Shown one piece after another: positions 36,441 to 45,608 of a DNA stretch of 45,608 nucleotides. The DNA comes from Erythrobacteraceae bacterium. Lineage in GTDB: Bacteria; Pseudomonadota; Alphaproteobacteria; Sphingomonadales; Sphingomonadaceae. The position numbers were made by a program, and so were the translations under genes. The notes beneath the pieces are model-generated. The model saw only the letters and a program-made list of their open reading frames with translations. It did not search any database and was not told where the DNA came from. The stretch lies in the NCBI GenBank assembly GCA_024642545.1, contig JAHEAW010000002.1, positions 1 to 45,608 of the forward strand, in the 5' to 3' direction. Every line of letters begins with the position of its first letter. Positions within the stretch are counted from its first letter, which is position 1.

Positions 36441-38707
36441 ACCTCCATCCAGTCGCGAAAGAAGCTGTCACTGGCCTCTCGCAGATCGGTCAAGGAAACC
36501 TGCGCCACGGTTGTTTCCTCATTCGGGCCAATGCGGATGACATCACCGCCGGTCCAGCCGATGAAACAACAGCCAACACCTGCATCATGCGCCAGCCGTT
36601 CGACAATGTCCGAATCGATCGGCTCAGTGACCAGATAGCGGCCCTGGTTTTCAGCAAAAACCGACCACGAATGACGCAGCTTTTCGCTATCTACGTAGTC
36701 CTCAAACGCGTGAGTAACCAGGCGCGCTCCGATATTGCTCACCAGCGCCATTTCTGTAACTGCGACCATTATACCGCCGTCCGAAACGTCATGCGCTGCG
36801 GTCACCGTGCCGCTTTCGATCAGGTGGCGCACCAATTCGCCGTTGCGCCGTTCCAGATCAAGATCAACCCTGGGCGGGGAACCAGCGCGCATATCGCAGC
36901 ACACATCAAGCCACAGCGATTGGCCGAGTTCCGGAGTCGCCTGCGGGTTCGCGCCGATCAGCATGATCCGCTGGGCACCTTCCTTGAATCCTGTCGACGC
37001 CATCCGGGTGTAATCTTCAAGAATGCCGACTCCGCCAATCGCGGGTGTCGGCAAAATCGCGCTGCCGCCACCAGTCGCCTTGCTTTCATTATACAGGCTT
37101 ACATTGCCGCTTACGATCGGGAAATCGAGTTTGCGGCACGCCTCGCCCATGCCTTCAAGGCAGCCGACCAGCTGCGCCATGATTTCCGGTCGCTGTGGAT
37201 TGGCAAAATTGAGGCAATTGGTGATCGCCAGTGGGCGTGCGCCGACTACAGACAGATTGCGATACGCTTCCGCTACCGCCTGCTTGCCGCCTTCATAAGG
37301 GTCGGCATAGCAATAGCGCGGCGTACAATCGGTAGTCATCGCCAACGCTTTGGTGGTGCCATGCACCCGAACGACACCGGCATCGCCGCCGGTTTGCAGC
37401 GTATCGGCACCGACCTGGCTATCATATTGTTCCCAGATCCACCGGCGCGATGCGAGCGCGGGGCTGGCCATCATGGTTAGCAGATCTTCGCCGATATCGC
37501 GCTTGGTCGGAACATCTTCCAGCGGCTTGACCGCAGCCCAGAGCTTGTATTCCTCTTTTGAAACATAGGGACGTTCATATTCAGGCGCGTCTTCAGCCAG
37601 CGGGCCCAGCGGAATATCGCATACAACCTCACCGTTCCATTCAAGGATCATGTGTTGGCTGTCGGTCACTTCGCCGATGACAGCAAAGTCGAGTTCCCAT
37701 TTGCGAAAAATCGCTTCGGCCATCGCCTCCTTGCCTGGCTTCAGCACCATCAGCATCCGTTCCTGGCTTTCGCTCAGCATCATTTCATAAGGGGTCATGC
37801 CTTCTTCGCGGCACGGCACCTTGTTCATATCCAGCCGAATACCGGTTTTGCCATTGGTGGCCATTTCCACGCTGGAACTGGTCAGGCCGGCCGCCCCCAT
37901 GTCCTGAATGGCGACAATCGCGTCGGTTGCCATCAATTCAAGGCAGGCTTCGATCAGCAGTTTTTCAGTGAAAGGATCTCCTACCTGAACGGTTGGACGC
38001 TTGGCATCTGAATCTTCCTCAAAATTGGCGCTGGCCATAGTGGCACCGTGAATCCCGTCGCGCCCGGTCTTGGAGCCAACATAGACGATCGGGTTGCCGA
38101 CTCCGGTTGCCGCGCTGTAGAAAATCTTGTCCTGTTCGGCCACGCCCACGGTCATTGCATTGACCAGAATATTACCGTCATAAGCCGGGTCGAAATTGGT
38201 TTCCCCGCCAACTGTTGGCACGCCTACGCAGTTACCATAACCACCAATGCCTGCGACTACACCTTTCACAAGGTGCTTCATCTTCGGGTGGTCTGGCCGC
38301 CCGAAGCGCAGCGCGTTGAGATTTGCCACCGGTCGCGCGCCCATCGTGAAAACGTCCCGCAAAATGCCGCCGACGCCCGTTGCTGCACCCTGATAAGGTT
38401 CGATGTAGCTCGGGTGATTGTGGCTCTCCATCTTGAAGATAGCGGCCAGCTTCTGGCCATTTGGCCCGTCACCGATGTCGATCACCCCGGCGTTTTCGCC
38501 CGGGCCGCAGATCACCCAAGGCGCTTCGGTTGGCAATTTCTTGAGATGAAAGCGCGAACTTTTATAACTGCAATGCTCGGACCACATGACCGAAAAGATG
38601 CCCAGCTCGACCAGATTAGGTGCGCGGCCCAAGGCGTGCAGGACACGCTCATATTCTTCAGAATTAAGCCCATGGGCTTCGACGATGTCGGGGGTGATTT
38701 CGGACAT
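36437..38707 (-). CDS. purL: Phosphoribosylformylglycinamidine synthase subunit PurL
   Basis: ATP-dependent synthase of purine synthesis (FGAR to FGAM) in the three-part form that works with PurQ and PurS. The length of 756 residues fits the small PurL. Features are [22 protein letters not shown], the ATP/Mg segment [73 protein letters not shown], and in the second half [19 protein letters not shown]. PurQ and PurS are not in the window. It lies downstream of two small membrane protein genes on the same strand (32 bases after the nearest) and overlaps the nitroreductase start. Confidence 0.96.
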   Translation of the reverse strand: MSEITPDIVEAHGLNSEEYERVLHALGRAPNLVELGIFSVMWSEHCSYKSSRFHLKKLPTEAPWVICGPGENAGVIDIGDGPNGQKLAAIFKMESHNHPSYIEPYQGAATGVGGILRDVFTMGARPVANLNALRFGRPDHPKMKHLVKGVVAGIGGYGNCVGVPTVGGETNFDPAYDGNILVNAMTVGVAEQDKIFYSAATGVGNPIVYVGSKTGRDGIHGATMASANFEEDSDAKRPTVQVGDPFTEKLLIEACLELMATDAIVAIQDMGAAGLTSSSVEMATNGKTGIRLDMNKVPCREEGMTPYEMMLSESQERMLMVLKPGKEAMAEAIFRKWELDFAVIGEVTDSQHMILEWNGEVVCDIPLGPLAEDAPEYERPYVSKEEYKLWAAVKPLEDVPTKRDIGEDLLTMMASPALASRRWIWEQYDSQVGADTLQTGGDAGVVRVHGTTKALAMTTDCTPRYCYADPYEGGKQAVAEAYRNLSVVGARPLAITNCLNFANPQRPEIMAQLVGCLEGMGEACRKLDFPIVSGNVSLYNESKATGGGSAILPTPAIGGVGILEDYTRMASTGFKEGAQRIMLIGANPQATPELGQSLWLDVCCDMRAGSPPRVDLDLERRNGELVRHLIESGTVTAAHDVSDGGIMVAVTEMALVSNIGARLVTHAFEDYVDSEKLRHSWSVFAENQGRYLVTEPIDSDIVERLAHDAGVGCCFIGWTGGDVIRIGPNEETTVAQVSLTDLREASDSFFRDWMEV

Positions 38708-38739
38708 AAGCGGCCTTTAGCGAGGGCCGACCCTTCCCG

Positions 38740-39396
38740 CTAGCCCCGCTGACGAATGTGCCGCCGGGTTGTCCCCACCCAGTAAGCGAAGAATGTCGCC
38801 ACCGCATAAGCCCCCAGCGCGGAAAGATAGACTTGCGGGCCTGCGGCTGTGGGTTCAGGCCCAAACCAATTGGCAAATTGCAGCAGCAGCAGCAGGCCAA
38901 GCAAGATAATCGGCGGCATGATCGGCCCGCGTGTGCGGCGGACATACCAGATGAAAGCACCGATTGTCAGCCCAAGCTCCAGCGTGATTTCGACCACCGG
39001 GTAATTCCACAACCCCAGGCCCATCCGTGGTCCTGCACCAGCAAGGGTCAAGTCGGGGCGGTGAACCAGCAGGTCAAGGAGCCAGTGAGATGTGACCACC
39101 AGCCCGGCCAGAATTGCGCCAGTCATATTGCGCTGCACGATCAGCACGATCAGCGCAAAGGCTGCGGCCCAGATCAAGGTTCCGACCAGACTGTGAGTAT
39201 AGGGCATGTAGTAAAGATCCATCGGGTTCATGGCGGTAATGCCCGGCACCAGCCGCATCTTTTCAATTCCGAACATGGCAAAGCTGAAAAAGCCCCAGTC
39301 GACTAGTTGTGCGGCGACAAACAACGTACCCAGCTTCGGTGCCTTGGAAGAGGCTGCGCCCGCTGCGAAAGCGGCTGACCAATGGCCGATGAACAT
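38740..39396 (-). CDS. Integral membrane protein, DUF457/metal-dependent hydrolase-like
   Basis: Protein of about 218 residues with five to six hydrophobic segments. The start MFIGHWSAAFAAG at 39396 is chosen over an open frame to 39468 that overlaps the upstream gene. Histidines at membrane edges (IGHWSAAF, MPYTHSLVGTLIW, VVTSHWLLDLLVHRPDLTL) recall the YdjM/DUF457 group annotated as membrane-bound metal-dependent hydrolases, whose activity is not established. The C-terminal end is short and basic (TTRRHIRQRG). It begins five bases after the DUF2177 gene stop, so both are cotranscribed. Function unknown. Confidence 0.78.
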   Translation of the reverse strand: MFIGHWSAAFAAGAASSKAPKLGTLFVAAQLVDWGFFSFAMFGIEKMRLVPGITAMNPMDLYYMPYTHSLVGTLIWAAAFALIVLIVQRNMTGAILAGLVVTSHWLLDLLVHRPDLTLAGAGPRMGLGLWNYPVVEITLELGLTIGAFIWYVRRTRGPIMPPIILLGLLLLLQFANWFGPEPTAAGPQVYLSALGAYAVATFFAYWVGTTRRHIRQRG

Positions 39397-39401
39397 TGCG
39401 C

Positions 39402-39797
39402 TTAGCCCAGTTTCTGCGCAAAGAAGGCGGAAATGGTGACCGCCGCCGCGGTGGCGCAAGCGCCCCAAATGATATCAACGATGGTAACCTGTATCGGCCA
39501 TATTTTCATGGTCGCCTGATTGGTCAGGTCGTATGTGGCGTAACACAAAGCGCCCAGCAGTGCGCCGTTCAGCGCTGCGGTACCAAGCCCGCCTGAAAGT
39601 CCGGGACGAACGGCGAACCAGACCATCCCGGCGATATAGGCTGCGTAAAATACCAGCGCCGGGCCCATTCTGAAGCTTTCAGCCAGCAGATGGCCCAGAT
39701 TGGTGCGGTAAAAGTTAGGCCCCGCCCAGCGCAGCCACATCCCATCCAGCACACCGAACGATACCGCGGCTGTGAGATAGGCAATAATCCACTTCAT
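39402..39797 (-). CDS. DUF2177-family membrane protein
   Basis: Small inner-membrane protein of 131 residues with four hydrophobic segments. The family pattern is visible in AAVSFGVLDGMWLRWAGPNFYRTNLGHLL, ALLGALCYATYDLTNQATMKIWP and VTIVDIIWGACATAAAV, where Asp, Tyr and Trp residues are conserved in DUF2177. The ATG at 39797 has GGGAGGA just upstream; an extension to 39836 is unlikely. It is divergent from xseB and followed closely by the second membrane protein gene. No function is known for the family. Confidence 0.88.
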   Translation of the reverse strand: MKWIIAYLTAAVSFGVLDGMWLRWAGPNFYRTNLGHLLAESFRMGPALVFYAAYIAGMVWFAVRPGLSGGLGTAALNGALLGALCYATYDLTNQATMKIWPIQVTIVDIIWGACATAAAVTISAFFAQKLG

Positions 39798-39859
39798 ATG
39801 ATCCTCCCAGATGCTCTCAACTTGACCTTGCCGCACCCGGCGGTCAATGCTCGATCGCT

Positions 39860-40111
39860 ATGGCACAGGATATTACCGAAATTTCGAATTTGAGTTTTGA
39901 AGATGCGCTCAAGGCGCTGGAAGAGGTCGTCCGGCGGTTGGAAAGCGGCGACGTTCCGCTGGACGAGTCGCTTGACCTGTATGAGCGCGGCGAAGCGCTG
40001 CGGCAGCATTGTCAGGCGCGGCTCGATGCAGCGCAGGCCCGGATCGAAAAGATCGTGACGAGCCCGGACGGGAAGGCGGTTAGAACAGCGCCTTTCGACG
40101 CGGACAGCTAA
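39860..40111 (+). CDS. xseB: Exodeoxyribonuclease VII small subunit
   Basis: Small subunit of ExoVII, 83 residues. The family core SFEDALKALEEVVRRLESGDVPLDESLDLYERGEAL is complete and forms the helical hairpin that binds XseA. xseA is not in the window. It stands immediately before ispA (one base between stop and start), the gene order widely seen in proteobacteria. Confidence 0.95.
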   Translation: MAQDITEISNLSFEDALKALEEVVRRLESGDVPLDESLDLYERGEALRQHCQARLDAAQARIEKIVTSPDGKAVRTAPFDADS

Positions 40112-40112
40112 A

Positions 40113-41021
40113 ATGGGCGTGGTGGCCGCTTCGGACGATATTCTTGGCGCAGGTCTTGTCCGAATTCAGGAGGAGGTGGACGATGCATTTGATGCATTTC
40201 TGCCGGTGCCGGAAGACACACGGGCGCGGCTGGTGGAAGCGATGCGTTATGCTGCCATCGGCGGGGGCAAGCGTGTTCGCCCGCTGCTTGTGGCAGCCAC
40301 CGCTGACCTGTTTGGTGTCAGTCGGCATGTCGCAGTGCGCGCGGGCTGCGCGGTAGAGGCAATCCACGTTTATTCGCTGATCCACGATGATCTGCCATGC
40401 ATGGATGATGATGATCTGCGCCACGGCAAGCCAACGCTGCATAAGGCTTTTGATGAAGCCACGGCAGTGCTGGCGGGCGATTCGCTGCATGCGTTGGCGT
40501 TTGAAATCCTGTCCGATGAAGCTACCAGTACCGATCCTTTTACCCGTTCAGAACTGATTGCGACCCTGGCTGGTGCAAGCGGAATGGGCGGCATGGCCGG
40601 CGGGCAGATGATGGATATTCAGGCCGAAGGCGCGGATTATGATCTGCGGTCGATCACGCGCCTTCAGCAGCTGAAAACCGGCGCGCTGCTGGCAGCGTCG
40701 GTTGAGATGGGCGCGATCTTGGGCAAGGTCCCGCTGGAAGGGCGCGCGCATTTGCGGGCCTATGCCCGCGATATTGGGCTGGCATTCCAGATAGCTGATG
40801 ATCTGCTTGATCATGAAGGTGATGAAAGCAAGGCGGGCAAGGCGCTGCGCAAGGATGATGCACAAGGCAAACAAACCTTCGTCACCTTGATGGGGGCTGA
40901 CGGCGCACGAGCACAGGCGTATGCCTTGGTTGATCAGGCGATTGGCCATTTGGGCGCGCATGGCAAAGATGCCGCGCTGCTATCAGCGCTCGCCCGATTT
41001 GTGGTGGAGAGAGACAGATGA
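40113..41021 (+). CDS. ispA: Polyprenyl (farnesyl diphosphate) synthase IspA
   Basis: Trans-prenyltransferase of 302 residues that adds isopentenyl diphosphate to allylic diphosphates. The first Asp-rich motif DDLPCMDDDDLRHGKPT and the second DDLLDHEGDESK are intact, with GGKRVRPLLVAATADLF for diphosphate binding and GGQMMDIQAEG. The residues before the first motif and the genomic position after xseB favour farnesyl diphosphate synthase, although a longer chain cannot be excluded. dxs, commonly next in this order, is replaced here by coaD, whose ATG overlaps the ispA stop. Confidence 0.94.
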   Translation: MGVVAASDDILGAGLVRIQEEVDDAFDAFLPVPEDTRARLVEAMRYAAIGGGKRVRPLLVAATADLFGVSRHVAVRAGCAVEAIHVYSLIHDDLPCMDDDDLRHGKPTLHKAFDEATAVLAGDSLHALAFEILSDEATSTDPFTRSELIATLAGASGMGGMAGGQMMDIQAEGADYDLRSITRLQQLKTGALLAASVEMGAILGKVPLEGRAHLRAYARDIGLAFQIADDLLDHEGDESKAGKALRKDDAQGKQTFVTLMGADGARAQAYALVDQAIGHLGAHGKDAALLSALARFVVERDR

Positions 41022-41542
41022 CAGGGCAAGTACGCGAACGGATCGGCATTTATCCAGGCACGTTCGACCCGATCACACTTGGGCACGCCGATATTATCCG
41101 GCGCGGAGCAAAGCTGGTCGACAGGTTGATTATCGGGGTCACCACCAACCCGTCGAAAAACCCGATGTTCACCCCGGACGAACGGATGGCGATGGTTGTC
41201 CGTGAAGTTTCTGACATGGGGCTGGGCAATGTTGAAGTGGTCGGCTTCAATGCGCTGCTGATGAAGTTTGCGCGCAAACAGGGTGCTTCGGTGATTGTCC
41301 GCGGGCTGCGTGCTGTGGCGGATTTTGAATATGAATATCAGATGGCCGGGATGAACCAGCAGATCGATGCCGAGATCGAAACGGTGTTTTTAATGGCCGA
41401 TGTTTCGCTTCAGCCGATCGCGTCCAAGCTGGTCAAGGAAATTGCCCTGTTCGGCGGGGATATTGCGGCTTTTGTCAGCAAAAATGTGCGTGCAGATGTT
41501 GCTGGCCGGGTCAAGCAGCATGGCCAACTGGGCGATTATTGA
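41018..41542 (+). CDS. coaD: Phosphopantetheine adenylyltransferase
   Basis: Transfers AMP from ATP to 4'-phosphopantetheine, the penultimate step of CoA synthesis. The length of 174 residues is typical. The nucleotidyltransferase motif is IGIYPGTFDPITLGHADIIRRG (T/HxGH), with VIVRGLRAVADFEYEYQMAGMNQ and the C-terminal SSKLVKE-like SLQPIASKLVKEIALFGGDI. The start overlaps the ispA stop (ATGA). panB of the same pathway is also in this window but not linked. Confidence 0.96.
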   Translation: MTGQVRERIGIYPGTFDPITLGHADIIRRGAKLVDRLIIGVTTNPSKNPMFTPDERMAMVVREVSDMGLGNVEVVGFNALLMKFARKQGASVIVRGLRAVADFEYEYQMAGMNQQIDAEIETVFLMADVSLQPIASKLVKEIALFGGDIAAFVSKNVRADVAGRVKQHGQLGDY

Positions 41543-41636
41543 ATGCGCGCTATCGGTGTCATGCGATCATTCATTGAACCGACAGACCCGGGGCGCTAGA
41601 CAGCCGCCTGAACTGCCCCAGATTGACAGGAAATTC

Positions 41637-42422
41637 ATGTTAAAACGCCTGATTGCCGCTATCGCGCTTGCCGCTTTGGCATTTGCTCCCGTTGCCGTTA
41701 CGGCGCAGGATAAGGCGGCGACCAGCCGGACAGAGGCGCAGCCTGCGGCAGAAGCAGGCGCGTCAGCGACACCTGCGGCAGAAACCACACCTGCGGCAGA
41801 AACCACACCTGCGGCAGAAGATGCAAGCGTTCCTGCCAAGCCGCGCGTCTATGCGCCGATCAATTACAATGTGGATGAGGACAAGGATAATATTCTGGTG
41901 CTTGACCTGTCCGATGGCGGCCGGGTTCTTATTCGACTGATGCCGAGCTGGGCACCAAACCATGTGAAGCGGATCAAGGAGCTGGCGCGTTCGGGCTTTT
42001 ATAACGGGGTGATCTTCCACCGCGTGATAGATGGTTTCATGGCGCAAACCGGCGATCCGACCGGGACCGGGCAGGGCGGTTCTGACCTTCCTGACTTGAA
42101 AGAGGAATTCAACCCGATGCCGCATTTGCGCGGGACCGTGTCGATGGCTCGTGCCAATTCGGTTGATAGCGCCAACAGCCAGTTCTTCATCGTGTTCTAT
42201 CCGCGCTTTTCGCTCGACAAGCGTTATACCAATTTTGGCCGGGTAATTTCAGGTATGCAGTGGGTCGACAAGGTCGCACGCGGGGAACCGCCTGCCAATC
42301 CAACCCGTATTGTGCAGGCGTCGATCGCATCCGATAATAAAGCGCCGCCGCAGCCCGCAACAATTACGCAGGACGATCAGCCGATTACCGCTGATATGCT
42401 GAGCGCTCCGCTGCCCAAGTAG
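41637..42422 (+). CDS. Exported cyclophilin-type peptidylprolyl isomerase
   Basis: Peptidyl-prolyl cis-trans isomerase of 261 residues, probably periplasmic. The ATG at 41637 follows ACAGGAAATTC and gives a signal peptide (LIAAIALAALAFAPVAVTAQ). A low-complexity Ala/Pro/Glu/Thr linker (about residues 28-65) contains three 18-base repeats. The cyclophilin domain follows with FYNGVIFHRVIDGFMAQTGDPTGTGQGG, the HRV, FMAQ and QFFI elements being active-site markers, and SMARANSVDSANSQFFIVF. The open frame to 41400 overlaps coaD and is not used. It sits between coaD and queA on the same strand. Confidence 0.92.
   Translation: MLKRLIAAIALAALAFAPVAVTAQDKAATSRTEAQPAAEAGASATPAAETTPAAETTPAAEDASVPAKPRVYAPINYNVDEDKDNILVLDLSDGGRVLIRLMPSWAPNHVKRIKELARSGFYNGVIFHRVIDGFMAQTGDPTGTGQGGSDLPDLKEEFNPMPHLRGTVSMARANSVDSANSQFFIVFYPRFSLDKRYTNFGRVISGMQWVDKVARGEPPANPTRIVQASIASDNKAPPQPATITQDDQPITADMLSAPLPK
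41769..41822 (+). repeat. Three 18-bp tandem repeats in the isomerase linker
   Basis: Units at 41769, 41787 and 41805; the first two are identical and the third differs only at its last codon. They encode TPAAET, TPAAET and TPAAED and keep the frame. A degenerate earlier unit (QPAAEAG) precedes them. Copy number would alter only linker length. Confidence 0.9.
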
Positions 42423-42459
42423 GGTTCCCTTGGGTTCAGCCCGGTTTTAAGGGCGCTGC

Positions 42460-43488
42460 ATGAATGTAGACCTGTTTGATTTCGAGCTTCCGACAGAGCG
42501 GATTGCGCTGCGCCCTGCCGTCCCGCGCGATTCTGCAAAGATGCTGGTCGCGGACGGGACGCAAGCCTTGTCCGATCATCTTGTCAGTGATTTGCCCGGC
42601 TTACTCAATCCGGGCGATGTTCTGGTGTTCAACGATACACGGGTGATCCCGGCGCAGCTTGAAGGCCGGCGCGGCGAGGCAAGAATTGGCGCTACGCTGC
42701 ACAAGCGGATCGATTTGCGCCGGTGGCAAGCATTTATCCGCAATGCGAAGCGGCTGCGGGAAGGCGAGCGGATCGCCTTTGCCGCTGGCGTGAGCGCGAT
42801 TGCCGAAGCACGCCACGCCGACGGCAGCTTTACGCTGGCATTTGCTGGTGATGAGCCGGTTGAGGTCCTGCTTCAACGGGCCGGGTCCATGCCGCTTCCA
42901 CCCTATATTGCCGCCAAGCGCCCAACTGACGAGCGTGACAAATCGGATTATCAGACCATTTTTGCGAAGGAAGATGGCGCAGTTGCAGCACCGACTGCAG
43001 CGCTCCATTTCACTCCGGAACTGCTCGATGCGCTCAATACGGCCGGAATTGGCCGAGAAACGCTGACCCTGCATGTCGGGGCAGGGACCTTTCTGCCTGT
43101 GAAGGCGCAGGATACAGTCGACCACCAGATGCATGCCGAATGGGGGCGGATTGATGCAGGCATGGCGGAGCGGCTCAATGCAGTCCGCACTCGCGGGAAC
43201 CGGGTTATCTCAGTGGGCACGACCAGCCTGCGCCTGCTTGAAAGCGCAACCGGTGAAGATGGCATTGTCCGCGCGTTCCAGGGCGACACGTCGATCTTTA
43301 TTACGCCCGGCTATCGCTTTCGGGCGATTGACGGGCTGATGACCAATTTTCATTTGCCAAAATCGACGTTGTTCATGCTGGTCAGCGCACTGATGGGGCG
43401 TGAGCGGATGCAAGCTGTCTATGCCCATGCGATTGACGCGCAATACCGGTTCTACAGCTACGGGGATTCCAGCCTGCTGATCCCCTGA
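42460..43488 (+). CDS. queA: S-adenosylmethionine:tRNA ribosyltransferase-isomerase
   Basis: Moves the ribosyl part of S-adenosylmethionine onto preQ1 in tRNA to make epoxyqueuosine. The length of 342 residues is normal. Conserved regions are [81 protein letters not shown] and [21 protein letters not shown]. In related genomes tgt often follows queA; here an ABC exporter follows after 42 bases. Confidence 0.96.
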   Translation: MNVDLFDFELPTERIALRPAVPRDSAKMLVADGTQALSDHLVSDLPGLLNPGDVLVFNDTRVIPAQLEGRRGEARIGATLHKRIDLRRWQAFIRNAKRLREGERIAFAAGVSAIAEARHADGSFTLAFAGDEPVEVLLQRAGSMPLPPYIAAKRPTDERDKSDYQTIFAKEDGAVAAPTAALHFTPELLDALNTAGIGRETLTLHVGAGTFLPVKAQDTVDHQMHAEWGRIDAGMAERLNAVRTRGNRVISVGTTSLRLLESATGEDGIVRAFQGDTSIFITPGYRFRAIDGLMTNFHLPKSTLFMLVSALMGRERMQAVYAHAIDAQYRFYSYGDSSLLIP

Positions 43489-43530
43489 CGATAGCTTGCT
43501 TTTTCTGGATGTATCGCCACAAGCAGGTCC

Positions 43531-44466
43531 ATGAGTGAACCCATCCTTGAAATAAGCGGCCTGACCAAGGTCTATGCTGGCGGGTTCAAAGCGCTCGAAT
43601 CGGTCGACCTCACGATTGCCAAAGGCGAGATATTTGCGCTGCTTGGCCCCAATGGCGCGGGTAAGACCACGCTGATTGGTGCGGTTTGCGGCATGGTGCG
43701 GCCCACCTCTGGCACTATTCGCGCTTTCGGCAATGATCTGGCGCATAACTGGCGCAGCGCCCGCGCCCGGATCGGTCTGGTGCCGCAGGAACTCTCGACC
43801 GATATGTTCGAGACGGTTCGCCGAGCGGTGACATTTTCACGCGGGCTGTTTGGTTGTCCTAACGACCCGGCGCGGATCGAAGAGATTCTACGCTCGCTCA
43901 GCCTGTGGGACAAGCGAGATGCGCAAATTCGTATGCTGTCGGGCGGGATGAAGCGCCGCGTCCTGATCGCCAAGGCTTTGGCGCATGATCCAGAACTGCT
44001 GTTTCTTGACGAACCGACCGCTGGGGTCGATGTGGAATTGCGGCGCGATATGTGGCGGCAAATAGACAAACTGCGCGATCAGGGCGTTACTGTCATTCTG
44101 ACCACCCATTACATCGAAGAGGCGGAGGAAATGGCCGACCGGGTCGGGGTCATCCGCGACGGCAAACTGCTGATGGTGGACGACAAGGATGCGATGATGG
44201 CCCGGCTCGGACGAACCGAAGCGCATATTACGCTTGCCGCACCGCTGGCAGAAATTCCGCCCGCCATCGCCGCGTTTCCGGTTCACCTTGCCAAGGATGG
44301 GACCGAGCTATGCTATCGCGGCGGTGATGGTACCGGACTAGGCAAGCGCGAAGTGGCCGATCTGACCAAGATGCTGACTGCGCAGGGAATTGATTACATC
44401 GGGATCGATATTCACGAGTCCTCACTCGAAGACATCTTCGTTGGCCTGGTGGAGGACCGGGTATGA
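43531..44466 (+). CDS. ABC-2 type exporter, ATP-binding protein
   Basis: ATPase subunit of 311 residues. Walker A GPNGAGKTT (about residue 45), signature LSGGMKRRVLIAKAL, Walker B LLFLDEPTAGVD and the switch His in ILTTHYIEEAEEMADRVGV are all intact. The C-terminal 90 residues form the extension typical of DrrA/NodI-type exporters. The stop overlaps the start of the permease gene, so one ATPase and one permease make the complete exporter, probably as a dimer of each. The exported substrate (lipid, polysaccharide or drug) is not evident. Confidence 0.94.
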   Translation: MSEPILEISGLTKVYAGGFKALESVDLTIAKGEIFALLGPNGAGKTTLIGAVCGMVRPTSGTIRAFGNDLAHNWRSARARIGLVPQELSTDMFETVRRAVTFSRGLFGCPNDPARIEEILRSLSLWDKRDAQIRMLSGGMKRRVLIAKALAHDPELLFLDEPTAGVDVELRRDMWRQIDKLRDQGVTVILTTHYIEEAEEMADRVGVIRDGKLLMVDDKDAMMARLGRTEAHITLAAPLAEIPPAIAAFPVHLAKDGTELCYRGGDGTGLGKREVADLTKMLTAQGIDYIGIDIHESSLEDIFVGLVEDRV

Positions 44467-45245
44467 GCATGGTCAATCCAGGGTTCAACGCGCGCGGGGC
44501 ATGGGCAATCTATGTCCGAGAACTGATGCGCGCGATGCGCACGGCATTTCAGTCTTTGGTCGCGCCGGTGCTGACCACATCGCTGTATTTCATCGTGTTT
44601 GGATCAGCGATCGGCAGCCGGATGCAGGCGGTGGGCGGGGTTGATTATGGGGCGTTCATTGTGCCGGGCTTGCTGCTGCTGACCTTGCTCAGCGAAAGTA
44701 CCAGCAACGCCAGCTTCGGTATTTACATGCCGCGTTTTACCGGCACGATCTACGAATTATTGTCAGCACCGGTCGGGGTGGTTGAAACACTGGTTGGCTT
44801 TGTTGGAGCTGCGGCGACCAAATCGCTGATATTGGCAGGGATCATCCTGCTGACTGCGACCTTCTTTGTCGATTACCACATCGCCCACCCGATCCTGGCG
44901 ATTGGCTATATCATGCTGGTGGCCTCGGCCTTTTCGCTGTTCGGCTTCATACTGGGTATTTGGGCGGATAATTTTGAAAAACTTGGCATCATCCCCGTGC
45001 TTATATTGACTCCGCTGACCTTTCTGGGAGGAACCTTCTATTCAATTTCGATGCTGCCTGAACCATGGCGCAGCCTGGCGCTGGTCAATCCGATTGTCTA
45101 TCTTGTCAATGGCCTGCGCTGGACCTTTTACGGCAGTTCGGACGTCAATATCTGGATTTCCTTTGGCCTCACGATGGGCTTCCTGCTGATCTGCACCCTG
45201 GTGATCAGCTTCATCTTCCGTACCGGATGGCGGCTCAGGACGTAA
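44463..45245 (+). CDS. ABC-2 type exporter, permease protein
   Basis: Membrane subunit of 260 residues with six transmembrane segments in the ABC-2 (DrrB/NodJ-like) arrangement. The N-terminal amphipathic ARGAWAIYVRELMRAMRT precedes the first helix. The middle FIVPGLLLLTLLSESTSNASFGIYMPRFTGTIYELLSAPVG matches the conserved cytoplasmic coupling loop, and LTFLGGTFYSISMLPEPWRSLALVNPIVYLVNGLRW is the family signature near the C-terminus. It starts within the ATPase stop (ATGA). Its last 11 bases overlap the converging TauE/SafE gene. Confidence 0.93.
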   Translation: MSMVNPGFNARGAWAIYVRELMRAMRTAFQSLVAPVLTTSLYFIVFGSAIGSRMQAVGGVDYGAFIVPGLLLLTLLSESTSNASFGIYMPRFTGTIYELLSAPVGVVETLVGFVGAAATKSLILAGIILLTATFFVDYHIAHPILAIGYIMLVASAFSLFGFILGIWADNFEKLGIIPVLILTPLTFLGGTFYSISMLPEPWRSLALVNPIVYLVNGLRWTFYGSSDVNIWISFGLTMGFLLICTLVISFIFRTGWRLRT

Positions 45246-45608
45246 ACCAGCCAAAGATGAGCCGCCCAGTCAGGCCGAGCGAGGCAATTATCATCAGCGG
45301 CCGGATCACACGTGCGCCGTGCTTCATGGCAAAGTGTGACCCCAGATAGCCGCCAGTCATGGCCCCCGCGGCCATCGTCAGGCCCAACAGCCAAACAATC
45401 TTGCCGCCCAGCGCAAAGGCTAGAACAGCAGCCCAATTGGTGGTCGCATTGAGCATTTTGGTGTTACCGGTCGCGCGGGTCAGGCCCTGGCCGCGTAGTG
45501 CCACCAGGCTGGCAGTGAAGAACTGGCCCGTGCCCGGACCAAAGAACCCGTCATACAGGCCAATCGCGCCCGATACAGGCGCATAGGCGTTGGGTGAAAG
45601 CCGCTCAT
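45235..45608 (-). CDS. TauE/SafE-family (sulfite exporter-like) membrane permease, cut off at window edge
   Basis: C-terminal part, about 124 residues, of a membrane protein of the TauE/SafE family. The frame stays open to the right edge, so the start lies outside; internal GTG/ATG codons are not real starts. The visible sequence has the second family repeat GLYDGFFGPGTGQFFTASLVALRGQGLTRATGNTKMLN, with the glycine-rich Gly-x-Gly-x-Gly-like turn, followed by three hydrophobic segments (WAAVLAFALGGKIVWLLGLTMAAGAMTGGYLGS, VIRPLMIIASLGLTGRLIF). Members move sulfite or organosulfonates or have unknown substrates. It converges on the ABC permease gene with an 11-base overlap. Confidence 0.88.
   Translation of the reverse strand, partial: ERLSPNAYAPVSGAIGLYDGFFGPGTGQFFTASLVALRGQGLTRATGNTKMLNATTNWAAVLAFALGGKIVWLLGLTMAAGAMTGGYLGSHFAMKHGARVIRPLMIIASLGLTGRLIFGWFTS

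Overview
This window looks like chromosomal DNA of an alphaproteobacterium of the Sphingomonadales, most likely an Erythrobacter/Altererythrobacter-type organism. The evidence is the GC-rich coding, the PEP-CTERM regulator set prsK-prsR-TPR lipoprotein, an imuA-imuB-dnaE2 mutagenesis cassette with an exact alphaproteobacterial LexA box (GAAC-N7-GAAC), and the overall style of the proteins. This is inference from remembered families; no search was run. Coding density is high. I see no insertion sequence, prophage, CRISPR array or plasmid gene, and no gene-free stretch above 300 bases. The largest gaps are 27976-28257, which holds a leucine leader, and 17076-17309, where I see nothing convincing.

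Layout. 1-5081 (+): 5'-truncated prsK, prsR and a TPR lipoprotein, overlapping each other. 5128-6093 (+): SBF-like transporter, converging on a minus-strand pair panB then TerC/DUF475 (6068-8037). 8172-9746 (+): APC amino acid permease with a strong terminator. 9841-15594 (+): SOS cassette imuA-imuB-dnaE2. 15622-18491 (-): phoR-phoU-phoB without pst transporter genes. 18603-18677 (-): tRNA-Glu(UUC). 18792-20579 (-): recJ. 20662-22030 (+): flavodoxin-like protein and an uncharacterised protein. 22053-24132 (-): nitronate monooxygenase-like protein and amidohydrolase, divergent from an S9 peptidase (24262-26262). 26284-28130 (-): leuA preceded by an untracked 16-residue Leu/Ile-rich leader peptide. 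28258-29397 (+): epoxide hydrolase. 29413-33906 (-): miaA-ilvB-ilvN-ilvC. 33899-35747 (+): serB and a Coq4-family gene with its own promoter and a palindrome. 35754-39797 (-): DUF2177 protein, membrane protein, purL and nitroreductase. 39860-43488 (+): xseB-ispA-coaD-peptidylprolyl isomerase-queA. 43531-45245 (+): ABC-2 exporter. 45235-45608 (-): partial TauE/SafE protein running off the edge.

Functional themes. Branched-chain amino acid synthesis is concentrated here (leuA, ilvB, ilvN, ilvC, plus panB, which draws on the same 2-ketoisovalerate pool). Both leuA and ilvB have structured leaders suggesting attenuation-type control. The SOS cassette probably gives damage-inducible mutagenic lesion bypass. 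The two-component genes connect the window to envelope/exopolysaccharide regulation (prsKR) and phosphate response (phoRUB). The remaining genes are mostly housekeeping: isoprenoid and CoA synthesis, purine synthesis, tRNA modification and serine synthesis.

I did not find a clearly new multi-gene system. The most worthwhile signals are regulatory: the leuA leader peptide, the LexA box placed on the imuA start, the promoter-operator arrangement before the Coq4-like gene, and the perfect hairpin before ilvB.
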